64,000 nt of DNA, taken from positions 682,001 through 746,000 of the forward strand of contig NZ_QVID01000001.1 in the NCBI RefSeq assembly GCF_003413745.1. Direction: 5' to 3'. Every line of letters starts with the position of its first letter. The stretch's first letter is position 1. Source of the DNA: Marixanthomonas ophiurae (GTDB taxonomy: Bacteria; Bacteroidota; Bacteroidia; Flavobacteriales; Flavobacteriaceae). Positions 16,071 to 25,359 of the stretch are shown here, in pieces. The position numbers and the translations under genes were made by a program. The notes beneath the pieces were generated by a model. That model had not been told where the DNA came from and searched no databases. It worked only from the letters and a program-made list of their open reading frames with translations.

Positions 16071-16814
16071 ATGAAGCAACTTTTACATATTTTAAGCTAT
16101 CCATTATCGGTTATCTTTTACCTTTTTTTTGGGTTAAACCTCCTTATTTTCCATCCCATTCAATGGATTTGTTTTAATATTTTTGGGTATGAGGCTCATA
16201 AAAAAAGTGTTGATTGTTTCAACTGGGTCATTTTACGGTGTCTAAACTTATTAGGAACCACTTTCGATGTTACTATCAATTCGAGTATTCCCAACAACGT
16301 TCCAATTATCATGGTTTCCAATCATCAAAGCATGTGGGATATTTCGCCTATTATTTGGTTCCTACGGAAATACCATCCAAAATTTATTTCCAAAATTGAA
16401 TTAGGAAAAGGAATTCCGTCGATATCCTATAACTTAAAACACGGCGGAAGTGTGTTGATAGACCGAAAAAATCCAAGGCAAGCCGCTGGTGAGATTATTA
16501 AAATTGCCAAATACGTTTCAAAATACAACAGAAGTGTTGTTATTTTTCCTGAAGGAACCCGCAGTAAAGACGGAAACCCAAAACCCTTCAGAAAAACAGG
16601 ATTGCTCACGCTATTTAAAAAAGCACCTGACGCCTATGTGCTACCGGTTAGCATTAGTCATTCCTGGAAATTACAACGTCACGGCATGTTCCCTATTCCT
16701 ATTGGGGTTAAAATGCAGTTAATTGTGCACCCTTCCTTAAAAGTTTCAGAACACGAACCCGAAGCACTAATTGATCTAGTTGAGACGCAAGTTAAATCGA
16801 GTATTACTGTATAA
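16071..16814 (+). CDS. plsC: 1-acyl-sn-glycerol-3-phosphate acyltransferase (PlsC-like)
   Basis: 247 aa membrane-associated acyltransferase that makes phosphatidic acid. The NHQSMWD block contains the catalytic HX4D motif, and the FPEGTRSKDG block binds the glycerophosphate. Two hydrophobic segments (about 8-40) anchor it. A second family member lies at 47327-48067, so one of the two may use another substrate. Its stop codon overlaps the start of the next gene by one base (TAATG), so they are translationally coupled. Confidence 0.9.
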   Translation: MKQLLHILSYPLSVIFYLFFGLNLLIFHPIQWICFNIFGYEAHKKSVDCFNWVILRCLNLLGTTFDVTINSSIPNNVPIIMVSNHQSMWDISPIIWFLRKYHPKFISKIELGKGIPSISYNLKHGGSVLIDRKNPRQAAGEIIKIAKYVSKYNRSVVIFPEGTRSKDGNPKPFRKTGLLTLFKKAPDAYVLPVSISHSWKLQRHGMFPIPIGVKMQLIVHPSLKVSEHEPEALIDLVETQVKSSITV

Positions 16815-17473
16815 TGAATAGTATTTCAGAAACACTCATAGAAAACACAATCACTTTTGTGAAAAATGAATTGAAAGATGCCGAAGGCGGTCACGATTGG
16901 TTTCACATAGAGCGGGTTTATAAAAATGCGATGCATATTTCGCAAACTGAGCAAGTAGGCACTTTAATTGTAGCTTTAGGCGCTTTGTTACACGACATTG
17001 CAGACTCAAAATTTCACAATGGTGATGAGACAGTTGGTCCCAAAAAAGCAACTGAATTTTTAGCTTCGGAAGATGTTTCCGAAGAAATTATTGAACACGT
17101 AGTGCAAATAATCAAGAATATTTCATTTAAAGGTGGAAATAAAGCACAGGCTTTTCACTCTAAAGAATTAGCGGTGGTTCAAGATGCCGATCGGTTAGAC
17201 GCTTTGGGAGCTATTGGTATTGCTCGTACCTTCAATTACGGCGGATTTAAAAATAGATCGCTTTACAACCCTGACATACAACCTAATTTACAGATGTCTC
17301 CTGCTGAATATAAAGCTTCAGAAGCCCCAACCATCAATCATTTTTACGAAAAATTGTTGCTTTTAAAAGACCGAATGAATACTAAAACCGGACGGCGTAT
17401 CGCCGCTGATAGACATATGTTTATGGAAACATTTCTGCAACAGTTTTATGCAGAATGGGATGGAAAAAAATAA
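16814..17473 (+). CDS. HD-domain phosphohydrolase
   Basis: 219 aa cytosolic HD-domain protein. Metal ligands are visible as GGHDWFHIERV (H...), LLHDIADSKF (the HD pair) and VQDADRLDALGAIG (the distal D). The layout resembles the YedJ/YpgQ type of nucleotide or small-phosphate hydrolase. The substrate is unknown. It overlaps the plsC stop by one base. Confidence 0.88.
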   Translation: MNSISETLIENTITFVKNELKDAEGGHDWFHIERVYKNAMHISQTEQVGTLIVALGALLHDIADSKFHNGDETVGPKKATEFLASEDVSEEIIEHVVQIIKNISFKGGNKAQAFHSKELAVVQDADRLDALGAIGIARTFNYGGFKNRSLYNPDIQPNLQMSPAEYKASEAPTINHFYEKLLLLKDRMNTKTGRRIAADRHMFMETFLQQFYAEWDGKK

Positions 17474-17500
17474 TGCCGATACATGAGTACCGGCATTTTA
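17472..17500. terminator. Convergent hairpin terminator
   Basis: AATGCCG (17472-17478) pairs with CGGCATT (17491-17497) around a short loop, with T on the plus side and A before it, so it can serve both the HD gene and the S9 peptidase gene that converge here. Confidence 0.6.
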
Positions 17501-17521
17501 AATATTCAAATAAATTAATGG

Positions 17522-19819
17522 TTATCCTTTAACAGGACTTGTTTTTTCAACCTTAAGGTGCTCTGCGAAAAAGCCCATCATGGCATTGTATAGATCCAAT
17601 CTGTTTTCTTCTTTACCAAATCCGTGTCCTTCATCGTATTTCACCATATACGGTACTTCTACGCCTTTTTTTCTTAGCGTTTCTACAATTTGATCAGCTT
17701 CATTTATATTCACACGAGGATCATTTGCACCTTGTACTACCAATAATGGATTCTTTATTTTATCTACGTGCAATGCTGGAGATATTTCGTCCATAATCGC
17801 TTTCTCTTCTGGATTGTTTGGATTGTACCAGATTTTATATAGTAACTCACGGTACTTTTCCCAGTATGGAGGAATGGTTTCCATAAAAGTATTTAAATTA
17901 CTTACTCCAACATAATCTACACCACAAGCATATTTGTCTGGTGTTTTTGTCATGCCACGCAATACAGCATATCCACCGTGACTTCCTCCATAAATAGCTA
18001 CACGGTCTTTATCTACCCAACCTTGTTCTACCACATAATCAACACCGTCTTCTACATCGTCCATTGCTTTACGGCCTATTTGTCCAAAACCGGCTTTTAA
18101 AAATTCTTTTCCATAGCCGCCAGACACTCTAAAGTTTACGTGCAATGTTGCGTAACCACGACTTGCAAACAACTGTGCTTCTGGGTTAAAGCCCCAATTA
18201 TCACGAACACCTTGTGGACCTCCGTGTGGATTTACAATTAATGGTACTTTTTGTCCTTTTTTATAGTCATCGGGTAACGTAATATATCCGTGGATAGTAA
18301 GTCCATCACGACTTTTAAAGGTAATGGGCTTCATGCTTGCCATATCTTCTGCTTTTAGCTGTGGCAACAACTTGTACAATAAGGTAACATTATCTTTTTC
18401 TACATCGTACAAATAATACTCTCCTACAATTTTATCACTGGTAACAGCTACCATATATTTCGACTCATCATCAGTTCTGCCAACAGTAAAAAACTGCTTA
18501 TCACCAAACTCTTTTTGAAGTCGTTTATAGATTTTTTTATACGTATTACTAACAGGAGTAATCACAGATTTTTCACCTGTATAACTATAATAGTCTATTT
18601 CGTAATTACGTTTTCTGGAAAGCGACATACCTGAAACGTCAAACGTATCATTACTAAAAACTGTTTTTATTTTTTTGTCTTTCTTTAAATCGTACAGTTG
18701 AATCTCAATTTTATCACCATCAAGGTTGGAGATTACATAAGCATCATCTGGATTTTCGGTATTCGGATTAAAAGAAGAAATGCCAAACGTATCACCAAAA
18801 TCAGTAAGTTTTACCTGCTTAAATTCGCCGTCAATCTTGTACAATAGTTCCGTTTTAACACCGTCTACAATGCGGTTTATGGCTCGTAAGTTACCCTTAC
18901 GGTCAAAATTATAACCAGCAACTGGTGGGTCGCCTGCTTGTACAGTGTATAATTTGGTTACTTCTCCGGTGTTTATATTCAGGCGATACGGCTCTTCCTG
19001 TTGCAGATTGTCCTTATTCATCTGTACAATTACGTGGTCTTCATCCTCTTTTAAGCTTTCGATGATGTTAACTCGTACACCATCAAAAGGAGTCAGTTCC
19101 TTGTCGTTTTCACCCGTAACATCTACTCCATACACATGGTAGTTTTCATCACCGCCCTTATCTTGAAGGTATAAAATACGGTCGTTGTTTGCCCACGAAA
19201 AGCCACGAATTAAATCTTCTTCTTGCTTTTTCATGAGCGTTTCTTTTTGTGTTGCGGTTTCTTTTAAATATAGGTCACGCTCTCCAGACTTTCTACGTTT
19301 CATATAAGCGATGTATTTTCCGTTAGGGGAAAGCTTAAACGAAAAAGCTTCTGGAGTTGTAAAATAATCTTCTACAGAGTATTTATAATCACCTTTTTCT
19401 TTTGCAGCAAGTTTATCTAATTCAGCTTCAGTAGATGGTAATGTCGTGTTTCCTGGTTTTGTCTTCACAGTTTTCTTGAATGTTAGTGGGTATTCTTTTC
19501 CCATTTGTTCGTAGGTTCCATCCATGCCATTTTCGGTCAATTTCCCTGTGTAGGTCATTTTCATTTTAGCCGATGTAATAGTCACAGTATCATCCTGCAA
19601 AACTACCGAATCAAGTTCGATTCCCGATGCTCCTTGAGCAGGAACATCTAAGGTTGCATCATAGCCGTCTTCAGTTGGTGTGATATTAAAAATCAACTCC
19701 ATTTGCATTCCTTGAACATCAAGAGTGCCACTGTAAGAGCCATCTAATTTTTGAGCTTGTGCCGACGCTCCAAATAAGAGTATCGCCAGTACTATTGAAT
19801 ATTTTACAAGTGTTGTCAT
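17522..19819 (-). CDS. S9 family prolyl oligopeptidase-like serine peptidase
   Basis: 765 aa exported peptidase (signal peptide 1-22). An N-terminal domain of about 100 residues (LDGSYSGTLDVQGMQMELIFNI) precedes a beta-propeller and a C-terminal alpha/beta-hydrolase domain. The nucleophile is in YGGSHGGYAVLRG, the Asp in QGANDPRVN and the His in DEGHGF, the complete triad. Related enzymes (dipeptidyl peptidase or acylaminoacyl peptidase type) release short peptides in the periplasm. A 32-codon ORF lies directly upstream. Confidence 0.93.
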   Translation of the reverse strand: MTTLVKYSIVLAILLFGASAQAQKLDGSYSGTLDVQGMQMELIFNITPTEDGYDATLDVPAQGASGIELDSVVLQDDTVTITSAKMKMTYTGKLTENGMDGTYEQMGKEYPLTFKKTVKTKPGNTTLPSTEAELDKLAAKEKGDYKYSVEDYFTTPEAFSFKLSPNGKYIAYMKRRKSGERDLYLKETATQKETLMKKQEEDLIRGFSWANNDRILYLQDKGGDENYHVYGVDVTGENDKELTPFDGVRVNIIESLKEDEDHVIVQMNKDNLQQEEPYRLNINTGEVTKLYTVQAGDPPVAGYNFDRKGNLRAINRIVDGVKTELLYKIDGEFKQVKLTDFGDTFGISSFNPNTENPDDAYVISNLDGDKIEIQLYDLKKDKKIKTVFSNDTFDVSGMSLSRKRNYEIDYYSYTGEKSVITPVSNTYKKIYKRLQKEFGDKQFFTVGRTDDESKYMVAVTSDKIVGEYYLYDVEKDNVTLLYKLLPQLKAEDMASMKPITFKSRDGLTIHGYITLPDDYKKGQKVPLIVNPHGGPQGVRDNWGFNPEAQLFASRGYATLHVNFRVSGGYGKEFLKAGFGQIGRKAMDDVEDGVDYVVEQGWVDKDRVAIYGGSHGGYAVLRGMTKTPDKYACGVDYVGVSNLNTFMETIPPYWEKYRELLYKIWYNPNNPEEKAIMDEISPALHVDKIKNPLLVVQGANDPRVNINEADQIVETLRKKGVEVPYMVKYDEGHGFGKEENRLDLYNAMMGFFAEHLKVEKTSPVKG

Positions 19820-19832
19820 AATTTTGTGGGTT

Positions 19833-19931
19833 TTAAAAGATTAGTTGAATAAATAGATAAATTGTTACACCTATTAAGATGCCAATGGCAAACTTTATAA
19901 GTTTAATACGTTTTGTAGTTTTATTTTTCAT
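19833..19931 (-). CDS. Candidate small membrane protein (32 aa)
   Basis: A 32-residue ORF with six basic residues followed by a hydrophobic helix (KFAIGILIGVTIYLFIQLIF). It begins with ATG and ends 13 bp before the S9 peptidase start, so the two would be co-transcribed. Its N-terminus resembles that of the 138-aa gene at 20034 (lysine-rich, then LIGFIIGI). It may be an expressed small membrane protein, a signal-like upstream ORF, or chance. Confidence 0.4.
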   Translation of the reverse strand: MKNKTTKRIKLIKFAIGILIGVTIYLFIQLIF

Positions 19932-20033
19932 TTTTAATGGTTTTGTAAGTGTATGCATTGAGTTATAAATATATATCTTGTTAAAGCGTAGGCTATGAAC
20001 CATAAAATCGCTTGGTTTTTGAATTGTCTTTGA

Positions 20034-20450
20034 TTATAAAATGGTTCCGTTCTTGATTTTTACGGTTTCGTTTTTCTCTCCTGATTTGAAGTGAAAAGTG
20101 ATAAAATCTACTGTATTATAATCTTCCACTTTGTCTATTAAAATATCATTCAATCTTTTTGCTTCTTTTTCTGAGGAAGAAGTAAAATCGCAATTCATTA
20201 ATGTGAAATTTAATTTAGTATTACTGATGCCATCACTTTTACTGAATTGAATTCCAGTATAACTATTTCCAGATTCTATATTCTCACAATTACAGTTTTG
20301 CTGAAGTGTGGTTTCAATTGAATTAATACGTTTTGTATTAGACTTTACCATTTTGCCAATCCCGAAACCAAAGGAGATTCCTATTATAAACCCTATCAAT
20401 AATTTTAGGATTAACTTTTTTGTACTTTTCGTTTTGTTTCGTGTTTTCAT
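20034..20450 (-). CDS. Membrane-anchored hypothetical protein
   Basis: 138 aa. A lysine-rich N-terminus (about 1-13) is followed by one glycine-rich hydrophobic helix (about 14-33) and a periplasmic domain of about 100 residues with two close cysteines (QNCNCEN). The rest shows no recognisable domain. The anchor resembles that of the 32-aa ORF downstream of it. It lies between the AraC-type regulator gene and the S9 peptidase, all on the minus strand, but gaps of about 200 bp argue against one transcript. Confidence 0.6.
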   Translation of the reverse strand: MKTRNKTKSTKKLILKLLIGFIIGISFGFGIGKMVKSNTKRINSIETTLQQNCNCENIESGNSYTGIQFSKSDGISNTKLNFTLMNCDFTSSSEKEAKRLNDILIDKVEDYNTVDFITFHFKSGEKNETVKIKNGTIL

Positions 20451-20662
20451 AATAAAAAGTTTTAGTGGTTACTTTCTGAAAACAAATCTGCAACACAATG
20501 CACAATATAAAAAGAGAAGCTACCCCAGTTTTAGGAAATTGGGGTGGCAACAAAACTGTGAAATACACTTTAAACAGTGGATTATAAGCTTTTTTTAGAG
20601 AAATAAAATCCTGATAATACTGCAAACCCCATTTTTATAAATTTAGGGTGCGAAACCGGTTT

Positions 20663-22378
20663 TTAGGCGATATTTCTAATCTCTTTAATGTAGAAAGAAG
20701 GATTTAATCCTGTGTCTTTTTTGAAGTATTTCGTAAACGAATCGGCAGATTTATAACCTACTTCTTCAGCGATGGATTGAATGGAATAGGATCTGAAAAT
20801 AACATCGTCCTTTAACCGGACAATGGTATAATTAATACGAAGATCATTAATATAGGTATTGAAGTTTTTTCCGAAATGAGAATTAATCACTTTAGAAAGA
20901 TATGATGTATTGGTGTTTATTTTTTTGGCAACATTGTATGAGTTACAATCTTGGTTTAAAAAGTATTCCTTTTCTTCTAGTTTTTTGAGGCCGTTGAGAA
21001 TTTGCTGCTTGGTTTCTTCAGGTATATCGGTGTTATTTTTTTCTTCAAGTTCTTCGTCCTTAGTATCAATAATGTCTTCGGGTTTCTCTGCAGCTTTAAT
21101 TTTTGCCAATAAAGCCTCGAATTTGGCTTCGTTCGCTTTCTTATTTCGATAAAACTTCAGCAATAGAAACAGAAGTATTAAAATAATTATAGAGCCTCCT
21201 AGCAATAGATAGTTGAGTTTTGATTGGCTTTTTTCTTTTTCGGTAACCAACGCATCAAAATCTTCTTTGAAAGCGGCTCTTTCTTTTTTAATAAAGCTCT
21301 CCTTGGCACTTTCTTTTAGTTTATTAAATTCAGCTTGTGTGGTAAGGTATTTTTCAAAATAGTAACTTGCCCTTTCAAAATCGCCTGTGTGTTTATAGGC
21401 TTCAGCTAGTTTTTCGTAATAATCCCTCATGAAACCCTCTTCTGCAGCAGTTACTTGATAATCATCAAGACCTTGTTGTAATATTCTAATTGCCTCATGA
21501 TAATTTTTTGCACCAACTTCTATTTTACCGAAAGCATACGCTTTATTTAGTTGAATTAAGTCATATTCGCTAGGACAAATTGTGTATGCTTTTCTATAAG
21601 CTTTTCTAGCGGTTTCAAACTTTTTTTCTTTATAGGCTATCTCTGCGTCTATACTATAAGAAAAACCTAAAAAGCAAGAATCAAGTTCCTTTTCTTGAAA
21701 TTGTTTAACGTATTCGTTATATAATTTTGCGGAGTCTATTTGTTCTAATTTTATGTGTGAAAACGCTAAGCTCCCATATAGTGAAACAATAGCACTGTTC
21801 TTTTTTATTTGAGTGAAATTAGAATCTAACGGTTTGTTTTGGTAATACTTCAGTGATTTTTTTCGAATGGTTATGGCTTTTTCGGTATTTCCGCTTAAGT
21901 CCTGAACACCAGCTATTTTATTAAGTGCTATCTCCCTATATTGTTCATCATTTTGGGCTTTTGCAAGTTTCAACAACTCATTATAATAGTAAAGTTGTTT
22001 ATCAACAGTTGTTGCTATTTTTTGAAGATCACCAAGCAATGTAAGTGCTCTCATCTCCTTTTTTGGAAGATTGTTTTCTCGGGCAAAGGCAAGTGTTTTT
22101 TCAGATTGTTCATTAGCCTCTTTATACATTCTGAAATTAACATAGATTAAGACTACAGACTCCATCCCTAACCATTCTTCGGTTTTGTCATCTTCTCTTT
22201 TTCCTTTTAAAATATAAGCTTCAGAAGCTTTGATAGCTTTCGGCATATTAGAAAACTCATATTTATGAATGGAATCCCTAATAGCATCAAAAGAAAGTTG
22301 AGATAGCTCCTCTTCGGTCTGTGAAAATGAAGAAGACACAAATGTGATGGCGAAAAAAAGGAGTAGGTAATATCTCAT
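20663..22378 (-). CDS. TPR-containing AraC family transcriptional regulator
   Basis: 571 aa: signal peptide or first helix (1-19), a periplasmic region of TPR-like repeats (about 30-370), a membrane helix (LLLGGSIIILILLFLLLKFY, about 395-415), then a cytoplasmic AraC HTH domain (about 470-571; AEEVGYKSADSFTKYFKKDTGLNPSFY). This one-piece sensor-regulator design is common in Flavobacteria. The stimulus is unknown. It stands alone. Confidence 0.9.
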   Translation of the reverse strand: MRYYLLLFFAITFVSSSFSQTEEELSQLSFDAIRDSIHKYEFSNMPKAIKASEAYILKGKREDDKTEEWLGMESVVLIYVNFRMYKEANEQSEKTLAFARENNLPKKEMRALTLLGDLQKIATTVDKQLYYYNELLKLAKAQNDEQYREIALNKIAGVQDLSGNTEKAITIRKKSLKYYQNKPLDSNFTQIKKNSAIVSLYGSLAFSHIKLEQIDSAKLYNEYVKQFQEKELDSCFLGFSYSIDAEIAYKEKKFETARKAYRKAYTICPSEYDLIQLNKAYAFGKIEVGAKNYHEAIRILQQGLDDYQVTAAEEGFMRDYYEKLAEAYKHTGDFERASYYFEKYLTTQAEFNKLKESAKESFIKKERAAFKEDFDALVTEKEKSQSKLNYLLLGGSIIILILLFLLLKFYRNKKANEAKFEALLAKIKAAEKPEDIIDTKDEELEEKNNTDIPEETKQQILNGLKKLEEKEYFLNQDCNSYNVAKKINTNTSYLSKVINSHFGKNFNTYINDLRINYTIVRLKDDVIFRSYSIQSIAEEVGYKSADSFTKYFKKDTGLNPSFYIKEIRNIA

Positions 22379-22434
22379 AAAATGTGAGTAGCTAAAAAGC
22401 TATTTTTGTAACACTTTGATGCCAAATATACCAA

Positions 22435-23511
22435 TTAAAATAAACGCATTTGTGGATTTTTTAAATCCAAATAGTGCTTTGAGTCTAAAGAAGGTATCTC
22501 TCTATCGTTTAAGTACTTATTTTTAGCAATCGTCATCGTATTTTTTATTTGTTTGGCTATTGTTCCTTCTCCGCGCATGCGTCTACCCCATTGACTATCG
22601 TTTAATGTGCCGCCATGGCATTCTGCTATTTGATTGAGAATGCGTTCGGCTCGGTCTGGTATGGTTTTACGTGCCCAATCTTCAAAAATAGTGGCTATTT
22701 GACCATTAAGCCGAACAATAGTGTACGAAACCCCTTTTGCTCCTAATTCTGAAACCTTCTTAACCAACGGAAGTATTTCATGACTGTTTAATGAAGGAAT
22801 AATTGGCGCCATCATCACGCGGACAGGAATACCATGTTCTGAAAGCACCTCAACTGCTTTTAACCGTTGCTTTATACTTGCCGTTCTAGGCTCTAATAAC
22901 CGACGGGTTTCTTCGGACAGCGATGTGATTGAAATATTTACTGAAATAATATTCAGCTTTGCCATTTCTTTCAGGATATCTAAATCACGCAATAACAAAG
23001 CGTTTTTGGTAATAATTCCAGTTGGGTGTTTCCATTTTAGCATTACTTCAAGACATTTTCGAGTTATCTGAAGTTTTCGCTCAATAGGTTGGTAGCAATC
23101 GGTATTTCCGCTAAAAACGATGGTTTTTGGTTCCCAGGATTTACTTTTTAGTTTTTTCTCTAGCAATTCGGGAGCATTCTTTTTTACTAAAATGGTCCGT
23201 TCAAAATCGAGACCGGCGCCGTACCCCCAATATTCGTGGCTGTTTCGAGCATAACAATACACACAACCGTGTTCACAGCCTTGATATGGATTGGCCGAAT
23301 ACCCCATCCCCACATCGGGACTGTCCACTTTATTGACGAAGGTTTTAGGAAACACATCAATATACTTGGTTTTATTGGCATCGGCTTCCTCACCTTCGGC
23401 TTCACAATAGTTTAAAAAGTCGTCCCGAAGTTCATGGCTCAATTCAAAAAACCGGTTGTGAACTCGCTTTTGTGCGCCGCGACCTTTTATATGATTTTCA
23501 TAATTGGACAT
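22435..23511 (-). CDS. PA0069 family radical SAM protein
   Basis: 358 aa cytosolic protein. The Fe-S cluster motif is C79-x3-C83-x2-C86 in YQGCEHGCVYCYARN, followed by the conserved HEYWGYGAGLDFE. These features match the PA0069/Rv2578c group, related to spore photoproduct lyase. The substrate is unknown. The gene is alone, between a TPR regulator and a secreted protein. Confidence 0.9.
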   Translation of the reverse strand: MSNYENHIKGRGAQKRVHNRFFELSHELRDDFLNYCEAEGEEADANKTKYIDVFPKTFVNKVDSPDVGMGYSANPYQGCEHGCVYCYARNSHEYWGYGAGLDFERTILVKKNAPELLEKKLKSKSWEPKTIVFSGNTDCYQPIERKLQITRKCLEVMLKWKHPTGIITKNALLLRDLDILKEMAKLNIISVNISITSLSEETRRLLEPRTASIKQRLKAVEVLSEHGIPVRVMMAPIIPSLNSHEILPLVKKVSELGAKGVSYTIVRLNGQIATIFEDWARKTIPDRAERILNQIAECHGGTLNDSQWGRRMRGEGTIAKQIKNTMTIAKNKYLNDREIPSLDSKHYLDLKNPQMRLF

Positions 23512-23596
23512 AAAAAAAACTTTGAAGTAGATAATGAATACTCCAAAGTTAATTTAAATAATGGAAATATTCCTTTTTATATTGGATTTATTCCTT

Positions 23597-25156
23597 TTAA
23601 ATAGAAACTTTAACTAATTGTTTCTTCTTATTTTTTCTTCCTAAGAAAATAACATCTTCTCCCTCATCTAGCAATGTACCTTGACTCACGTATAAAGGCA
23701 CCTCAAGTTGATCGTCGGTTTGAATAATTGAGTAATCGAAACTGCCTTCTCCATTTATTTCAATTAGATAAAGGTTTTTCTTCTTTGCTCTGGCATCTTT
23801 AAATTCAATACGATCATTTCGTATCTTCTTTACTTTTTTAGATCCATTTAGAAAAATATATACATTACCATCTTTATAAGTAGATGTATAAGACTCCTCG
23901 TTAAAACTAGGATTCATCGATGTTTGCTTTTTATTTATATTTCTTGCCCACTCCAATGTTCCCTTTGCATCAATTTTTATAGACACAATATCATTATAGT
24001 GATAATAGGTACTTGTTGAGCCCATATTCATATTCATACGTTGCGTAAAAAAATATTCTTCAGCATTTAACACAATATCACCTGTATTTTCATCTAAGAA
24101 TATTCCACGATATCGAAGCGAAGAAAGCTCCTTATCTTTTTTCTTTCCATATTTGTCAATAATAAACTGTTCCGTAAAGGGTTGGAATGATTTCTCTTGT
24201 AATGTAAAATCTGCTGTGTTAATGTTATATCGAATTACACCTTTATAACGACTTTCTTTTTTTTCAGAGTAAAAACCTACACATGATAAAAATGACCCTG
24301 CTTTAACCGTTGTTAACGAAGCTACAAAGTGTTCATCGGTCTCAAACGATATCATTTTTTGTTCTTCTTTATTAATTTTATACAACTCGTAATGATAGTT
24401 TATTTTTCCTTTTTTCTTTTTACGTTTAGATTCGCCTTTATAGGTTTTTCCTAAAAAGTAAACAGTTCCGTTTGTATCATCTACAGTTACATTTTCATAT
24501 TCAAAATATTTATCCTTAATGTTTTTAGTAAATTCTTTTTCAAATACTTTCTCGAAATTTTTATTGAATACATATATTCTATGTACTTCATTATCCTTAT
24601 CCTTTATGTCGAAATTAAAGGCCATAAAATTTTTATCTTTAGAAAAAGTTACCTCTCCAAATGAATCGTTGTCACCTTGAGCAGCTCCATTATTAAATAA
24701 TAATGCGCCTATACCTATTGCGAAGTATTTTTTAATATCATCTTGATCTATTTTAAGTAACAAGCTAGAAGAGAAATTTAATTTTTCTACATTGGATGTT
24801 AATCTATTAATTTCGAAATATTCGTCACCGAATTTCTTTTCAAAAAGGTGCACTTTTCCATCCCTTACTAATATGCCTTCAATTTCACTTTGATCAACTT
24901 CTATTTCTGTATTGCTTTTTAAGTTTAGATCAGAATCGAAATGTTCTATATAATATCCTCTTGGAGTTTTTAATAGACCTCCATAAAACATTCGTACGGT
25001 AACGACACCTCCTTGCCCATCATCTTCTGAAAACACAAGTTCGGTATGTTTTTTCTTGTCTTTAAAAATTTCGCTTTTAGCTATTGAAACAGGATCGTTT
25101 TGTGCAATGAGGAAGGAGCAGACCAGCATTGCAATTACAGTAATAAAATTTTTCAT
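23597..25156 (-). CDS. Secreted hypothetical protein
   Basis: 519 aa with a signal peptide (about 1-18) and a repeated pattern of Lys- and Asp-rich beta-strand segments (FEKEFTKNIKDKYFEYENV and similar), suggesting a beta-propeller-like or other all-beta fold. It has no cysteine cluster, membrane helix after the signal, or T9SS tail. I do not recognise a family. It is a single-gene unit between the radical SAM gene and the terminator of the S15-type hydrolase. Confidence 0.65.
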   Translation of the reverse strand: MKNFITVIAMLVCSFLIAQNDPVSIAKSEIFKDKKKHTELVFSEDDGQGGVVTVRMFYGGLLKTPRGYYIEHFDSDLNLKSNTEIEVDQSEIEGILVRDGKVHLFEKKFGDEYFEINRLTSNVEKLNFSSSLLLKIDQDDIKKYFAIGIGALLFNNGAAQGDNDSFGEVTFSKDKNFMAFNFDIKDKDNEVHRIYVFNKNFEKVFEKEFTKNIKDKYFEYENVTVDDTNGTVYFLGKTYKGESKRKKKKGKINYHYELYKINKEEQKMISFETDEHFVASLTTVKAGSFLSCVGFYSEKKESRYKGVIRYNINTADFTLQEKSFQPFTEQFIIDKYGKKKDKELSSLRYRGIFLDENTGDIVLNAEEYFFTQRMNMNMGSTSTYYHYNDIVSIKIDAKGTLEWARNINKKQTSMNPSFNEESYTSTYKDGNVYIFLNGSKKVKKIRNDRIEFKDARAKKKNLYLIEINGEGSFDYSIIQTDDQLEVPLYVSQGTLLDEGEDVIFLGRKNKKKQLVKVSI

Positions 25157-25251
25157 TGGTTAGTTTTTGTGTGAATAAAGCCACAAAATATAAAAATTTT
25201 TCTTTTTAAAATTTTAAATGATTAAACATATCACATTTTAAAAAGAAATAA

Positions 25252-25281
25252 ACCTCAACTACAGTACGTTATAGTTGAGGT
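25252..25281 (-). terminator. Hairpin terminator after the S15-type hydrolase
   Basis: ACCTCAACTA (25252-25261) and TAGTTGAGGT (25272-25281) form a 10-bp stem; on the minus strand it is followed by a T-rich tail. Confidence 0.65.
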
Positions 25282-25359
25282 CTTTATATAAATTCGTGTT
25301 TTTAACAAAACCCTTTTTATTTCCTTGGAAATTTTGGCTTAAGTTCTTCTAAACAAGTT

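Noticed and set aside
20338-20625. 95-codon minus-strand ORF overlapping the 138-aa gene
   Set aside because: It overlaps the better supported gene in another frame and has no domain or signal.
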